Origin: Cadophora sp. MPI-SDFR-AT-0126
Lineage: Eukaryota; Ascomycota; Leotiomycetes; Helotiales; Ploettnerulaceae
NCBI GenBank assembly: GCA_020747065.1
Contig: JAGMVK010000001.1
Span: 3,224,001 to 3,288,000, forward strand
DNA: 64,000 nt
Reading direction: 5' to 3'
Both the position numbers and the translations under genes were made by a program. The notes beneath the pieces were generated by a model. The model worked only from the letters and a program-made list of their open reading frames with translations. It did not search any database and was not told the origin of the DNA. This document shows, one piece after another, positions 23,301 to 36,060 of this stretch. The number at the start of each line of letters is the position of its first letter. Positions within the stretch are counted from its first letter, which is position 1.

Positions 23301-25200
23301 AGCTTTTCAATCGTAACTCTGCTTTTCGCTCAGATGTACTTACATACTGCCATTCAATCGGATCGAAGTAATATATAGAGGAAACCCGTTCGTCAATTGT
23401 TGGTTCCAAGGAAAATTCGGGACTGGTGGCGTTTATACAGTAGTGGCGAGCTGAGTGGCAGATTTTTCTCCAAGAAGAACGAGTTTTCATGAGGCTCGGT
23501 CTCTCGATATCATCCCGGTCATTGATCTGCTTTAAGTCTAATGAGCTTATTGACGGACTGAGATGAGTGCATGAAGCCTCGTCGTTCCTGAAGTCTGACA
23601 GCAAAGTTCATGACTAGATCCTGTTTCAACGGTAGTTCCGAAACTGCGACAGCTGGACATTCCGCAAATTTATACTTTCGAAGGCACGAAGAACTCGCAA
23701 AGAACATCATTGACCGTTCCATCGCCACCGCTAGATTTTCTTGCTTCTCGGTCTAGACCAAACCTGAATCCGGAATTGGTTTGGTATTCTCTTCCAACGG
23801 ACAACAAATACTTGGTGACATCGAGTTGGAGAGCATCCCGCTCGAAAAAGTGCTTTCAAGCAACATCCCACGCGAGGTTCCAACAATTCGCTTCGCAAGC
23901 CTTCTAAGATGCGAGTGATCGACCAAGAATGTAAAGAGGCGTCGACTCTTTTATTAGTGTAACCCCGCGGGACTCCGAGTGTGTTCCATTTGCTGCCCCT
24001 CAGGTCCGGATCATCCGACTAGCTCCCAGGTCCGCCGTTCGTTGGTGTGATCATTATGCGAGTATTCTTGAACCATGGATCGAAGAGATCTGTCTCCTTC
24101 TATCATGTATTTGTCGAATCGCGATGGGGAAGGTCGGATGCGGGCTGGCAGCGGTGAAGACATCTCGGGATCCCTAACATCGGCCGCAGATGCAGAGGGC
24201 AGATCTCTCATTCCGCTTCTTGCTTCCTGCGGTCGACGCTTGCTGTATCGTGTGATCGGTTTGGAGCTGACTGATAGCTGATGACTCGGGACATGCTAGT
24301 GGGGGAATCCATCTCTTCCTCCCAGTGTGTCAAGATGGCCGGAAGGGAAGCCGACCCCTCAGAAATAGCCAGAAGCCAGGCCATGCCAGGACCCCCAACT
24401 CGCCAACAACGGAGGCTTATGCAGCTTTATGCACGCGACTGATCAAATTGACCTTGGCATGCAAAGTCCCACGGCTGACTTCGTCCATTATTGGCTGGCC
24501 GTGGTTCCCCTGGACAGCGTCCGACGTCGTGGAGGCACTGAGGTGTGGCCGCTAAAAGCTTAGGGGACGCAGCGGTCTGAAAAACTAAACGTTAACAAAT
24601 TTAGCTGGCATCGTGAACGAAATTTCATTACCGAGAGATGCAGGCATTGGATGCTTCTAGTAGACACAAAGGCATTCCAGTATCCAAAAGATCTTTCTTT
24701 GCTGCTGCGACGGACTGAAGCCTCACTCTTCTTTACTTCCGAGGTTTATTTGTTTGAGCCTCTTTAAGTTCTGTGCCCTTACGTGGTATTTTGTTCCAGT
24801 ACTACGCTACTACGATACCCCACCAAGATTGCTCTTATCGAAGAGTCCAACAGCGTCACCACGCTCCACTGTCATCTTAGCGCCCCGATAAAGACCAATT
24901 TCTCGGCCGGCGACTTTCGAGAGCTATCTATCTTCTCTTCCTCTACTTTACGAAACCACCGACCTACCTACAAACCTCTGAGGAAAATCAACCAGGTGAA
25001 GCTTCAATCCTTCGCTCGCAGAATCAGATCTTCCTTCGACGCCTTGTCTTTCTTTCCTTTTATTGAACGTTCTTGTGCCAGCTTGCTGCGAGCATTCCCA
25101 TTTCCAACCTCATCCCTTTCATCATCGGTCGCGGCTGTTCGACCTGACCGCCCCACGACCCCTCAAATTACGAACTCAATCTTCAAACACCTATACCTGC
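20327..25200. other. 4.9-kb gene-free region (GT2 / trehalase upstream)
   Basis: Longest gene-free stretch in the window. It includes the GT2 promoter (left) and the trehalase promoter and 5' UTR (right). Open frames are all under about 155 codons with no domains; the longest (24783-25253, +) overlaps the trehalase leader and start and is CT-rich like a 5' UTR. Four STRE-like pentamers occur between 23.9 and 24.6 kb: CCCCT at 23996, 24355 and 24507, and AGGGG at 24562. I found no transposon signature. Confidence 0.5.
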
Positions 25201-27687
25201 ATGACAACAGCAAGCAAGATGTCGTCTCCCGTAAAGGCACGAGCTGCCAATAATACTGCTGCGACCGCGGTCGAGAAAGAAATTGATGTATACTCTGCGT
25301 CGCACATCTATTACGGCCCAGACGCCCACCACAAACAGCACAACCACTTCCGCACACGCACCTACTCTACAGTAAGTCCAATTTCTCGTGTCCCACGGTG
25401 GTATTCTGACATGGTGTAGAACCAGAGCCCTACTAAGGCAATTGATCGAGCAACTCTGAAGCTGCCAATCCGACGGGGAAGCCACGGTAAGAAGGAAAGG
25501 TCAGAACCAAAAAGGCAAATTACTCATGGGATTTTAGATGAGACTACTCTGCTACCTAACAGATTCCACCTCCACGTTGAACGAACAATCAAAAACCTAG
25601 AAGAGCAAGAGGCTACGAATGGCAACTTCCAGATCACAATCGAGGACAATGGACCAAAGGTGAGCCTTTTGGACTTTGAATCCACGACCATGGGCTGATC
25701 TCTTCGCATTAGGTCATTTCTTTGGGAACAGCAGCCTCGAATGGGTACAAGATGAGAGAGGTTAGAGGAAATTATGTCTTATCGAACCTCCTTCAAGAGC
25801 TATACCTTGCCAAGGAGAATGGCCAGACATACATCTTCCTCGATGAATCTCGCATCAACGAAAATCCAGTAAATCGACTTTCCCGACTGATTACCAACGA
25901 GTTTTGGGATAATTTGACACGAGTTATTGACGGATCGGTCATCGAGAAGGCCGGAAGAGACCCCAAGGACTGGACAGACGACCCCCGACCAAGAATTTAT
26001 GTACCACATGGAGCTCCTGAGCAGTACGAATATTACTGCCAGGTCGCAAAGGAGAGACCTGAGATTCGTCTGGATGTCTGCTCTCTGCCCGAAAAGATCA
26101 CCCCAGAATACGTTCGAGACCTCAACGACAAGCCTGGGCTTCTGGCAGTTGCCATGGAGCCGGAATTCGACGAGAAGTCTGGCAAGACTGTCTTGAAGGG
26201 TGTTCCATTCGTTGTTCCTGGTGGTCGATTCAACGAATTCTACGGTTGGGATTCATATATGGAATCTTTAGGCCTCATTGCGAGTGAGAAGGTCCATCTT
26301 GCCAAGAGTATGGTTAAAAACTTTGTCTTCTGCATCAAGCACTACGGAAAGATTCTGAACGCCACTCGATCATACTATTTGTGCCGATCGCAGCCACCAT
26401 TCCTCACTGACATGGCCCTCCGTGTCTTTGACAAGATTAAACATGAAGACGGTGCTCTTGACTTTCTCAAGACTGCTATTCTTGCGGCGACCAAGGAATA
26501 TGAGTCGGTCTGGGTTGCAGCTCCGCGTTTGGACAAGCGAACTGGCTTATCTCGTTATCGACCAGAAGGACTGGGCGTTCCGCCAGAGACCGAAGCCTCC
26601 CACTTTACCCACATCCTCGAGCCTTATGCAAAGAAGAATAACGTATCCATTGAGGAATTTGTTAAGGGATATAACAGCGGTTCTATCAAGGAGCCAGATT
26701 TGGATCGTTACTTCATGCACGACCGTGCTGTTCGAGAATCCGGCCATGACACATCGTACCGGTTGGAGAAGGTCTGCGCTAATTTGGCCACGATTGACTT
26801 GAACTGCCTCCTTTACAAATACGAGAAGGACATCTCGCAGACGATTCGTCTTCATTTCAATGACGCTCTGGAGGTCCCCGCGGAATTTGCACATGGAAGC
26901 ATCAAGCCAGGATTTATCATGACATCCTCATTCTGGGAGAGACGCGCTCGAATGCGTAAGGTTGCTATGGATAAGTACCTCTGGAACGAGGAGAAAGGAA
27001 TGTTCTTCGACTACGATACCGTCAAGAAACAGCAATGTACCTATGAGAGTGCTACCACACTTTGGTCTCTTTGGTCCGGAGTTGCTTCTCCCGCTCAGGC
27101 TGCTAGACTTGTAAACGGTGCTCTTCCGCTACTTGAGGAGGCTGGCGGATTAGCCTCAGGTACGGAGAAGTCGCGTGGAACCATCAGTTTGGATCGTCCT
27201 AATAGACAATGGGATTATCCTTATGGATGGGCCCCTCAGCAAATGCTTGCATGGGGTGGTCTAATACGTTATGGATATGAGGAGGACGCTCAGCGCCTGG
27301 CATACAAGTGGTTGCTCATGATGACTACGGCTTTCGTCAACTATAACGGTGTTGTAGTAGAGAAGTACGATGTCACCAGAGTTACCGATCCGCATAGAGT
27401 TGATGCCGAGTATGGTAACCAAGGACTGGACTTCAAAGGTGTTGCAAAGGAGGGGTAAGTTACTTTCATCTGTTCCAACACGCATCCACACGTAACGGAC
27501 TAACAAATGCAGCTTCGGATGGGTGAATGCTTCATACGTGTATGGTCTGCAACTTATCACCGCTCATGCTCGTCGCGCCCTGGGCACTCTTACCCCTTTC
27601 GAGACCTACCAACGTGCTACTGCCCAGATTGCTGAGTCTGTCGAGGCTTCGTCTGACCACGAGGATAACTCGGAGGCCTTGGAATAA
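25201..27687 (+). CDS. NTH1: Neutral trehalase (GH37)
   Basis: Cytosolic alpha,alpha-trehalase, hydrolysing trehalose to two glucose during germination and stress recovery. Exons 25201-25371, 25420-25486, 25538-25659, 25713-27454 and 27513-27687 give 758 aa, close to the usual length. Trehalase signature 1, [14 protein letters not shown], is near residue 289; signature 2, [12 protein letters not shown], near 618. The N-terminus carries features typical of the neutral class: RTRTYST and IRRGSHD fit PKA sites, and [14 protein letters not shown] matches the Ca2+-binding loop region. There is no signal peptide, unlike acid trehalase. An alternative ATG lies at 25219 (MSSPVKAR). Introns are 48, 51, 53 and 58 nt. 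The leader is long and CT-rich. The symbol follows the yeast orthologue; Aspergillus calls it treB. Confidence 0.97.
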
Positions 27688-30479
27688 TTGCAATTCCGAC
27701 TCCGCACATAAGTCCTCTTGCATCTTGCATCAACTGGTCGGCAGAACGGATGAAACTGTACAGACGATACATAAACATTCACGTCGTAACGAGTCTCCTA
27801 GTTCTCATGTGCATGGCATAGCATTGCAACGGCGGGCAGGCAGCCAAGTCTATTTTCCTGGGTTCTTCACGACGGCCAAAAGCACGGACAGACATACAGA
27901 GATGGTTACGTGCAGATGATCAATGACTTTGCGGCGCTAGATACCCACTAGATGATCATTTCCCTTTTGCTTTGGTCTCTTGCTTTGCAATACTTTACTT
28001 TTCACGACAGTCCTCCTCCTCCTACATCCCCTTGAAATCTGGTCCTCAAGGATTCACTCGTTGGCTGCCTTCGGGCGACTTGGATGATCAAGGAAAGGAT
28101 GGACGGGTGGAATGACGCATGGTATGGGGCGTTATACAGTGGTTCTTGGGATGTTATGGAATGCGAAACTTCGAGTCTGCTTTGGGGCGCCCTTGCTTGC
28201 TTTGTTTGATGACAGATGTACAGTATCGTCCTCGCGGGCACAGAAAACATACACAGGCTTTCTTTGTCGGTTGTACATAGCGAACTAATAATAGACCGGG
28301 CGATTGATCTGTGATTCGGGCTACGGCGCATTTTCTTTGTAGTGCTGTATTGAGATGAAGTGTGCCAAATAAGCCAGTCTTTTATCAGTGTCTTCATTTC
28401 AACGAAACGCGGGATAGAACGGCTCGGTAACATAGCCAGGCATATTACGCCGCATCGATGAATTCGAAAAATATTTGAGGCTCAGACTTGGGGCACCGAT
28501 ACGGTATGAAATGCTCACCAAATTCGAATCGTCCAATCCCACTCTGATTCTGCCACTTGGTAGCTAGTTCAAGACACCCGCAAGCTCCTTGCCTCGACAA
28601 TACTAAAATACAGTTCTCCCTCATGCGTGAGTCGGGTCCTGGTACTTGTACATCGAAATGATGCTCCCAGCTTGGTAATGAAGAATAGTGGATCGGACAT
28701 ATCATATTCGCGGTCAACTTTCTGCTTTTAAAGGTGGTAGGCTTTTGATTTTGAGTCTTGGGTTTGAATTTTGAAGGAAAAAGGGGTTTCGTTTGGGTCT
28801 GTACTAGGAGCATGTGTAAGCTAGTACGTGAGGTTCTTGGTTTAATTCTATTGGCGAGCTGTGGTGTTGGTTGCTGAGATTTGTTGCTGGACGAGGAGAG
28901 GAAAGGGTTTGCCTCTACTAGGTAGAGGAGGGGAATGGTCTTTTGATTGGAGGTAGGGGATTTTTTGGGGGGAGGAGAAGGGGGGGAAGGGGGGTCGCGC
29001 GCTTGAGAGGGTGCGAGATTGGATCCTGAGCGGGGTGGATTCTTTGTACAAGTAAGGATAAAGGTTTTGCTGGATCGATTTCCAGATTCATGGGTGAGAT
29101 TGACTCGAGGCCGGCGAATTTCGTGACTGGTGAAGCGAGCTTTGTCTAAGACACACAGAAACGAATTTGCTGAAACAATAATCTTATGAAATTGGCTAAA
29201 AATTCCTGGAAAGCATCGCAGTCATTGAAAATTGAGTTTGCGCACTTTCTGCGGGGATTTTATGTTTTGTAAAAGCTACCAAAGAGCTGGATCTTCAAGT
29301 CTCGCTTCACCAGTCACGAAATTCGCCGGCCGCGACTATAGGTGGCAACTTTTCGGGTCCCCCGAGATGGCGGTGGTTCTGATGCTTGTACAGCATAGGC
29401 GAGAACTACTTGAGATGATTGACAGGATGATTTAATATTAGCTAGACTAGCTAAGATATGGGGGGATAATTCCAGACCTAGGGGAATTTCAGTTAGAGAA
29501 ATTAGATTGTTAGCAGTGAGTTTTCAAAGAGACTGTCACTGTACAGAATAGGGGTCTCGCTCATGGAAGTGAGCCTTCATATCTCCAGCTACTCTCAAAG
29601 CTTCATATACAGAATCAGACGATTTTACCACCACTTCTTGGGCCTTATTCGGCTGCGCCTGTGCCTGCACGACAATTCTTAATTTGTTGTTGTTATGCGG
29701 ACAGGGGCGAGGGCTATCGTTTTGGTGTAACAAACCAAGTCTCACTTGCGAGGCAGGGTATTGTAGCCGCTTGCTTGTGATATACAAATTATTCATGTTC
29801 CATGGATTAATGAAAGTCTCGATACATTAGAAAATCTGTGTTTATTGACCAATTCAGATGTAAAATCTGCGGATCCAAGGGCGTCAGAATTGGTGAATAA
29901 CTCGTACCATGTCTGAGCATGGCCCTTAAGGCCTATCCCGCGTTGAAAAAAGTGGCCGATGAAGGCACAGGGCGTCCCCGCGATGACTCTGCAACTTGTT
30001 CCACGATTACCTTAGAAACTTGCCTACGCTGGAATACGGCCCCAATGAAATATGGTTTGGATTGGCTGACTAAGCGATTACTCCCTATTTATCTGGCACT
30101 CCCATGGACTTAATCCTACATCTCTGATTCTATCACCCAAGAAAGCCTCGCGTGGCTTAGCGTGGATCGCAATCGTGAAACATGCTCCACATAGCTCTGC
30201 ATCTGCACATCACGATCACATTGTAGCTTGTGGGTTGGCGGGTATCAAAACTTACAACATTGTGTCGAGAGATGCTGGGGTGAATCGAATATCGAGAGTA
30301 CCTTCTGTTGCTGCCATTTGTTTCGCATTGGCACCGGGTTGGGACTCGCGTGTCAGGCTGTCAATTCCACGGGCAAAGCTTTTGCAGCTCATTTTAACGA
30401 TTCGTGACGACTCCAGATATCACTACTCTTCAGAACTGAGCACAGCAAGCGACGGTGTAAGATACCCAGCGTCTTCAAA
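27688..30479. other. Gene-free 2.8 kb with one inverted repeat
   Basis: Trehalase 3' flank, then sequence with no supported gene. The left boundary of the BTB array lies at 30480. The only structured element I see is the inverted repeat at 29109-29331, listed separately. Pyrimidine/purine-skewed stretches occur at about 28.85-29.0 kb. Confidence 0.5.
29109..29331. repeat. Inverted repeat, 31-bp perfect arms, 161-bp loop
   Basis: The arm at 29109-29139 (core GGCGAATTTCGTGACTGGTG) is exactly repeated in reverse complement at 29301-29331. Similarity continues a few bases at both ends with mismatches. The loop of 161 bp is AT-rich and has no coding signal. It could be a relic of a small hairpin element (MITE-like) or a structured transcript. 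I see no flanking target-site duplication. Confidence 0.8.
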
Positions 30480-31645
30480 ATGTGTAACGAAATAGTTACC
30501 TTCGATCCAGATGGAGATCTCTCTCTTCGCCTTTCCTATCCCCCAGACGAATCTCAATCCAGCACCAGCATCAGCGACGATGGCGAGACTGACCTGGGAC
30601 CACTTGATTCCGAACCTCAGGAAACCCCTGTAGTAGTTACACCACCGGAGACTTTGCGAGGGTTAGGTGATCTTGACCAGGATACGATTTCCAATGGAGG
30701 CAGCAAAGCTCGTGAACAAGTGGATATGCTGGTCTCGTCCAAGCATCTGATGCTGTCCAGTCCGGTGTTCAAAGCTATGTTACAACCTGGAAGCTTTGCT
30801 GAAGGCTCGAAACTACAGGCTGGTGGCAAGGTAATAATCACCCTACCTGAGGACAACCCAGAAGCCTTCACGATTTTACTCAACATTGTCCATGGGAAAG
30901 TCCGGCAATTACCTGCAGAAGTACCTATCAATATTATGACTGGACTGTCTGTCTTGATTGATAAGTACCAAATGCATGAGGCTGGGGAGCTGTGTCTGCG
31001 ATTGTGGATGCCAGAGCTCAAGAAGTCATTGCCGACCAAGCTCGACGAAACAATGCTGTCCTGGCTTAGCATTTCATGGGTGTTCAAGTTGCCAGACGTA
31101 TTCAAGAAGATTACCAGGATTGCGGAGAATGAGACTTGTGATCATCTAGCTAAGGCCGGAGCCGAGGCTCTGCCAATTCCAAGTACAGTTCTCGGTAGGC
31201 CCATGAGGTATAAAGTACGTGGATTGTGATCATGATGCTAACAGATTTAATAGACAAGATCGATCAGCACCGAAAAGAGGGTATAACTGTCATGCTGTCT
31301 TATGTCACTAAGGCTCACGATACCTTCCGCAAGAAAGAAGGATATTGCAAAAGCCTTAAAGATGAGGATGTGTTCTCTTGCGGCGGCATGATGTTAGGCA
31401 CTTTGTTGAAAAGCGCACTAGACGTTGGCCTGTTACCCTTACCCGAAGTCCCTTATACCAGTAGATCCATCAATCAGACAGCAGATGATATCAAGAAGCT
31501 TAGGATCATGAGTTTGTGCGGCCCCCAACCTTCCTTGTTGGCAGTAAACTTACGTCCTGGTCACGGATGGCCGCACTGGCTCAACGAAAATGTTTCAAAG
31601 GTTGAGAAGAAGTACGAAGGTCTTGATCTTGCTGATTTTGCCTAA
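30480..31645 (+). CDS. BTB/POZ-domain protein, array member 1
   Basis: Exons 30480-31194 and 31254-31645 give 368 aa. The N-terminal motif is IVTFDPDGDLSLRL, followed by an acidic Ser/Glu-rich linker of about 55 residues. The BTB fold at about 80-170 starts VDMLVSSKHLMLSSPVFKAM, then IITLPEDNPEAF, ILLNIVHGKV and VLIDKYQ. A helical segment with LSWLSISWVFKLPDVF follows, ending LPIPSTVLG at the intron (GTAGGC donor, TAATAG acceptor, phase 1). Exon 2 encodes the C-terminal domain: CGGMMLGTLLKSA, LPEVPYTS, IMSLC, ending GLDLADFA. BTB domains mediate dimerisation or Cullin-3 binding in other proteins; no partner is shown here. No BACK, Kelch, MATH or zinc-finger partner domain is visible. It is first of three tandem plus-strand copies. 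Confidence 0.88.
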
Positions 31646-32594
31646 GAACCGCGATCAGGGCCCTTAGTCTTCCAATTCTCACAGTCCGGCATTGAACATT
31701 ACCCCGTCAGGGGATTGTGGATGTGGTGTTGCAGCGTATTTTTTGAACTTTGGACGTAGATACTCGGGTGGTCACTTGGATGGTTTGGTTCGGACAATGT
31801 CAATAAATGACATCTTCCTTCTCGGAAAACTCTCCAACTTAATGACTGTGATTCAATATGACGTAAAGTGTTATTGAAAACATCTTCAAAAATTTGAACC
31901 TGCCTCAAGCCAGGAACTCTTTCCACTTCTCACATTACTACTTTCGCTCTCAACATGACCGCAATCATGTTCGACATCATTTCTTTGGGAAACGGTTCAG
32001 TCTATTAAGCGTAAATCTTGGCAAGCCGAAACGAGAATCAAAACAAACGAGTCACATTAGGAAAATTATTTCCAGCATATAGAAAACTGACTTCCAAGGA
32101 TACAGAAATAGAGGGATGACTGAAAGAAGTATTCCAAGGAAGAGACGGACTTATCGAAGACAATAATTAAAAACTGCTACAAGGTTCAATTCGGGCAACA
32201 TTTTAATTCATTTTTTCCGCTGCCACCAGAGTTAGTCACCTAGACGCATCGGAGAAAGGACGTGAGAAATTCGAACTCGGTGTTTGATTCCAACAAATCT
32301 CTAGCTTTTACTTAATGATGGTACGAAGTAGTAAGCAGGAATGAGCAGTGATTATCTTGCCGGACTCCAAAGTTGTGTTGTCCTAAGCTAGAGATGTATT
32401 CACCTCTCGTCAACTAGGCTATCCTCTTGAGGCAGGAGTTCAATTCACTTTCGCACCTTTGACCGAAATCATTAATCCTCAACCCCGCGATAAATATGCA
32501 GGAACGTCCAAGACTTTCAAATTTTCTCAGCAACACCAACTTGCGTCTTTTCAAGTTAGAGTCAACACACAACAGCGGAGATAAAAACACGCAG
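31646..32594. other. Intergenic between BTB 1 and BTB 2
   Basis: About 950 bp, AT-rich, with no supported gene. An in-frame ATG at 32496 could extend BTB 2 by 33 residues but other family members start right before the FDxDGD motif. Confidence 0.5.
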
Positions 32595-33847
32595 ATGGCG
32601 ATCGAGTACCTCACATTCGATGCAGATGGAGACCTTCTCCTGCTCCTTGGACAGCCAATTAAGCCAGAGATCGATGATAATGAGGTCGCAGGAATCATCG
32701 ATCCTGAATTCGCCATGAGTGTGTATGAGAAGGCTCTCGATGTCCCGATGGACTTCATTGAAATTTCCGACTCCGAATCTGGAAGCACTACGATGGACCT
32801 TGCTGGGGAGGAGGTGATTGATTCTGAACCTGAATCCGAGCCTCCACTTCAAGAAATGCACATGCTCGTCAGCTCCAAGACACTCATGATTGCATCATCA
32901 GTGTTCAAGGCAATGTTGCAGAAGGGCCACTTCAAGGAAGGAAGCAAACTCGAGTCTGGCAAAACCGAGATCTCGCTGGATGATGACCCCGCCGCTTTCA
33001 AAATCCTCATGGATATCTTGCACTTCAATGCTCGGAAGGTGCCACGCACAGTCGACCTCAAGACGTTGACCAATCTGGCAGTACTCGTTGACAAATATTC
33101 TGTGCTGGAACCAGTCGAAGTGTTTGCAGAGCGCTGGATTGCTCAACTTCGTGAAACGATGCCAACAACGTTGACCAAAGATCTGCTTCCTTGGATCTGC
33201 ATTGCCTGGGTCTTCCAGTCCCCCGAAGTCCTTGTGACTGCTGTTAAAGTTGCTTTAAAGTGGAGTGATGGAATGATCGAAGCAAGTGTTACCCAGGACT
33301 TGCCAATTCCGGAAAGTTTGTTGAGTAAGTCACACCCCATTTAGCCAAGGCTTTGCGACTCTCGAACTTGCTGACAGTGATAGATGCCATCGAAGACAGC
33401 CGACAACATCTCCTGGCAGAAATGCTGCGGCCATGGCAAGATCTAATTGACAAGTACTTGAAACCAGCAAGAAAGAATACCATATGCAGAGAGGCTTACC
33501 CGGAGTCGACGAAAGAGAGAAAGAAGAGAAGAGACAAATGCGATAAACTCATGGCTGGCTCGATCGTTCGTTCAGGATTAGACAATGAGCTGTATCCACC
33601 TCCAAATGCCCCATACCATGGCATTTCTCTCCGAGGAATGATGAGTAGCATGAGCTTGTTGTCCTTCATGGCTGAATGTGACGACCCATCAATCGAATGG
33701 CCGGCCGGAAAGAAGCCGTTGTGGAGTGGTCATGGCCATACGCGAAAGATCAGAGAACGCATGTCCAGATTGCAACGCAGTATTTCACAAGTCACTTTGG
33801 AGGACCTCGTGGGAGAAGACTGGCAAGATCTTCGAGAGACGTCATAA
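32595..33847 (+). CDS. BTB/POZ-domain protein, array member 2
   Basis: Exons 32595-33324 and 33384-33847 give 397 aa. The start at MAIEYLTFDADGDLLLLL is chosen by comparison with paralogues; an upstream in-frame ATG at 32496 is possible. The acidic linker contains IEISDSESGS. The BTB fold at about 87-177 reads MLVSSKTLMIASSVFKAM, ISLDDDPAAFKILMDIL and VLVDKYSVLE. Then LLPWICIAWVFQSPEV and DLPIPESLL precede the phase-1 intron (GTAAGT...CTGACAGTGATAG). The C-terminal domain is longer and more basic than in copy 1 (ESTKERKKRRDKCDK), keeps the AGSIVRSGL and PPPNAPYHG blocks, and ends without the usual DF. It shows more divergence than copies 1 and 3, but I see no break. The role is unknown. Confidence 0.86.
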
Positions 33848-34860
33848 GCGGACCCGTCAAGCTGCTTTACTTGGATCACTGCGACTGTAGACGGTCGAAA
33901 TTCCATTCCAGGTTGCTCATTGACCGGCTTAGATCGAAGGTGGCAGCAGCTGCCTATGTAATGAGAACCGTTTCGGAACTCATTCCTCATATTTGACGAG
34001 GCCTGCTAAAAATCAAGGCCAGGCTTTCAGCAGTTAGCAAAATCTGAACCTCAATAAGAAACACAAATATCCCAGGTGCAGGGTTCTCAGGTGTCCTTGT
34101 TTACATATCTCAGGAGTCCCACAAGATGGATTTTTAAAGCTCTGGATCATTCAGACGTGACTCGGAATACATGTTTGAGAGTGATTCGAGTTTTTCAAGG
34201 CGTGAAACGGAGACGCTAGTCGTTCTCCTCTTAAACCCCTTCCATGGAGAATCGCGTCATACGGCTGTTGGATCTCAGGATTGCTGGTTTTGTCTGTGAG
34301 CTTACCAGACACGTTAACTTTTGAAATCCACGAATTTCGACAGACCTAATTCTAGGAACTTGTATTCGCTCTTGGTAAGCAATTGATGACTAGTGTAGAT
34401 TTTCGAATTTGAAAAGCTGTTGCACAAATAACGAGGTGTAAACAAGGCTAAGGCTGCTCCGGAGGAGCGCTAGGCCACGCTAAGCGAGTTTTGCAGACCC
34501 CGGCTCAGCATTCTTTCAACCTCGACCTCGCCAGCTCAGCTTTCCCTCCAACAAGAAAGTGCTGAGCCCCAGTCGATGTGCAAAATCTGGCTTAAAGGAT
34601 AAAGCCAATGAATTTCTAAATACGTCCTAATACAAATATCTCAACAATCGAAAGTGGATCACGGCAATCATCTTTCTCAGGAATACTGTCCGCAACTACC
34701 TTGTAGCAAGCATACAACCACAACTCAGGAAGCCGCGTTGCTGCGCATGAGGCGTTGCCCCAGACCTCGCACTGGTAGCCAAATCCACAAAGTGAAGAAA
34801 AGATATCGAGCATCTGCGTTTGGTACCAGACCCTTCTGCGAGTCTTCTGAGCTTCCAAGC
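33848..34860. other. Intergenic between BTB 2 and BTB 3
   Basis: About 1 kb with no supported gene. An open frame continues upstream from BTB 3 to 34654 but it lacks an ATG and homologous sequence, so it is leader sequence. Confidence 0.5.
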
Positions 34861-36060
34861 ATGGCGGCCGCCGCGCTCCTCACGTACGATCCCGATGGCG
34901 ACCTCCTCCTCCGATTACCGTATCCCGCCGAGAAAGCTGAAGGAAGAGAGTACAATGATGGCGCAGCCGAGACGGAAACGCTGGTGGATGATGCGTCCGT
35001 AGATCGTATGGACGGGGCGGTGACACCTGAAGGGCTCGATGAAACGATGGAGGAAGCTGGTACAAGTACTGCCGGAGAGATACATATGGTGGTCAGCAGT
35101 AAACATCTAATGCTAGCGTCGCGCGTATTTCGAGCAATGCTTCAACATAGTAACTTCAAAGAGGGCGATGAATTGCGGAAGAATGGCAGAGTCGAGGTGA
35201 CGTTACCGGATGACAACTATATTGCATTTGGAATCATGATGGATATCATCCATGGACGAGTATCGAAGATCCCACGTCAGGTCAGCTTAGAGATTTTGAC
35301 AGATATTTCGATTTTAGTCGACAAATACGAGACTTTGGAAAGTTTTGGTTTGATTTTGGACGTCTGGATGACCTCATTGTTACCAACGGTCTGCGATCAG
35401 GGCGTACTTTCTTGGCTTAGTATTGCCTGGGTCTTTCGACTTCCAGATTGTTTCCAAAAGATGACCCGATTACTACAGTATGCGGCCGATGACACCGCAA
35501 AGCAAGGAGTTTGGGACCACTTACCTATCCCGGATCGAGTTTTTGGTAGGTTTGACTACAAGTAGCGCAATCAACCAGTCAGTGAACACGCTGAAGCTGA
35601 TTCTCAACCAGAGGAAATTGAGAGCCGACGTCAGAGAGCAATTAAAGATGCCCTAGGCCACCTCGAAGCGTTTATCGATAGCTGCCGAAGTCCGCTCGGT
35701 CTTTGCACCCAGGCTCAAGGCTCACAGCTAAGTCTTGTATGTAACGGCATGTTACTGGGAACTTTTCTTCGCAGTGCATCATTAAACGGGATTTGGCCAA
35801 CTCCAGCATATCCCTATAATGGCTTAAAAGTGCTCGAAGTGACGAAGCGAATACGCTCTCTGGACATTAAGTCAATATGTGACAATGACTTTGGAGACTA
35901 TACTGATTGGTGCCCTTCTCAACCCCCTGTCATGAAAGGTTCACATGGGTGGAAGGACAAAGTGGCCAAGCAGATGAAAGTGATTGAGAAGGGTCTGTCA
36001 GGTTTGGAATTGGATTTGTTCCTGCCTCCTCCGTCCCAGCAGAAGTGTCGTGACCAGTAA
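34861..36060 (+). CDS. BTB/POZ-domain protein, array member 3
   Basis: Exons 34861-35545 and 35612-36060 give 377 aa. It starts MAAAALLTYDPDGDLLLRLP, with an acidic linker to about residue 70. The BTB fold at 73-163 reads IHMVVSSKHLMLASRVFRAM, VEVTLPDDNYIAFGIMMDII and ILVDKYETLES. The helical block LSWLSIAWVFRLPDCF and LPIPDRVFG come before the phase-1 intron (GTAGGT...CTGA...ACCAG). The C-terminal domain has CNGMLLGTFLRSASLNG, PTPAYPYNG, IKSIC and a GLELDLF end. It is closest to copy 1 in layout and motif wording, which suggests a tandem duplication. An unrelated function cannot be excluded, as no member of this fold has a visible catalytic residue. Confidence 0.88.

Noticed and set aside
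24783..25253. 156-codon plus-strand frame before trehalase
   Set aside because: It overlaps the trehalase start in another frame, is CT-rich like a 5' UTR and has no domain.
29109..29331. Intact DNA transposon
   Set aside because: The loop is 161 bp with no coding sequence and I see no target-site duplication.
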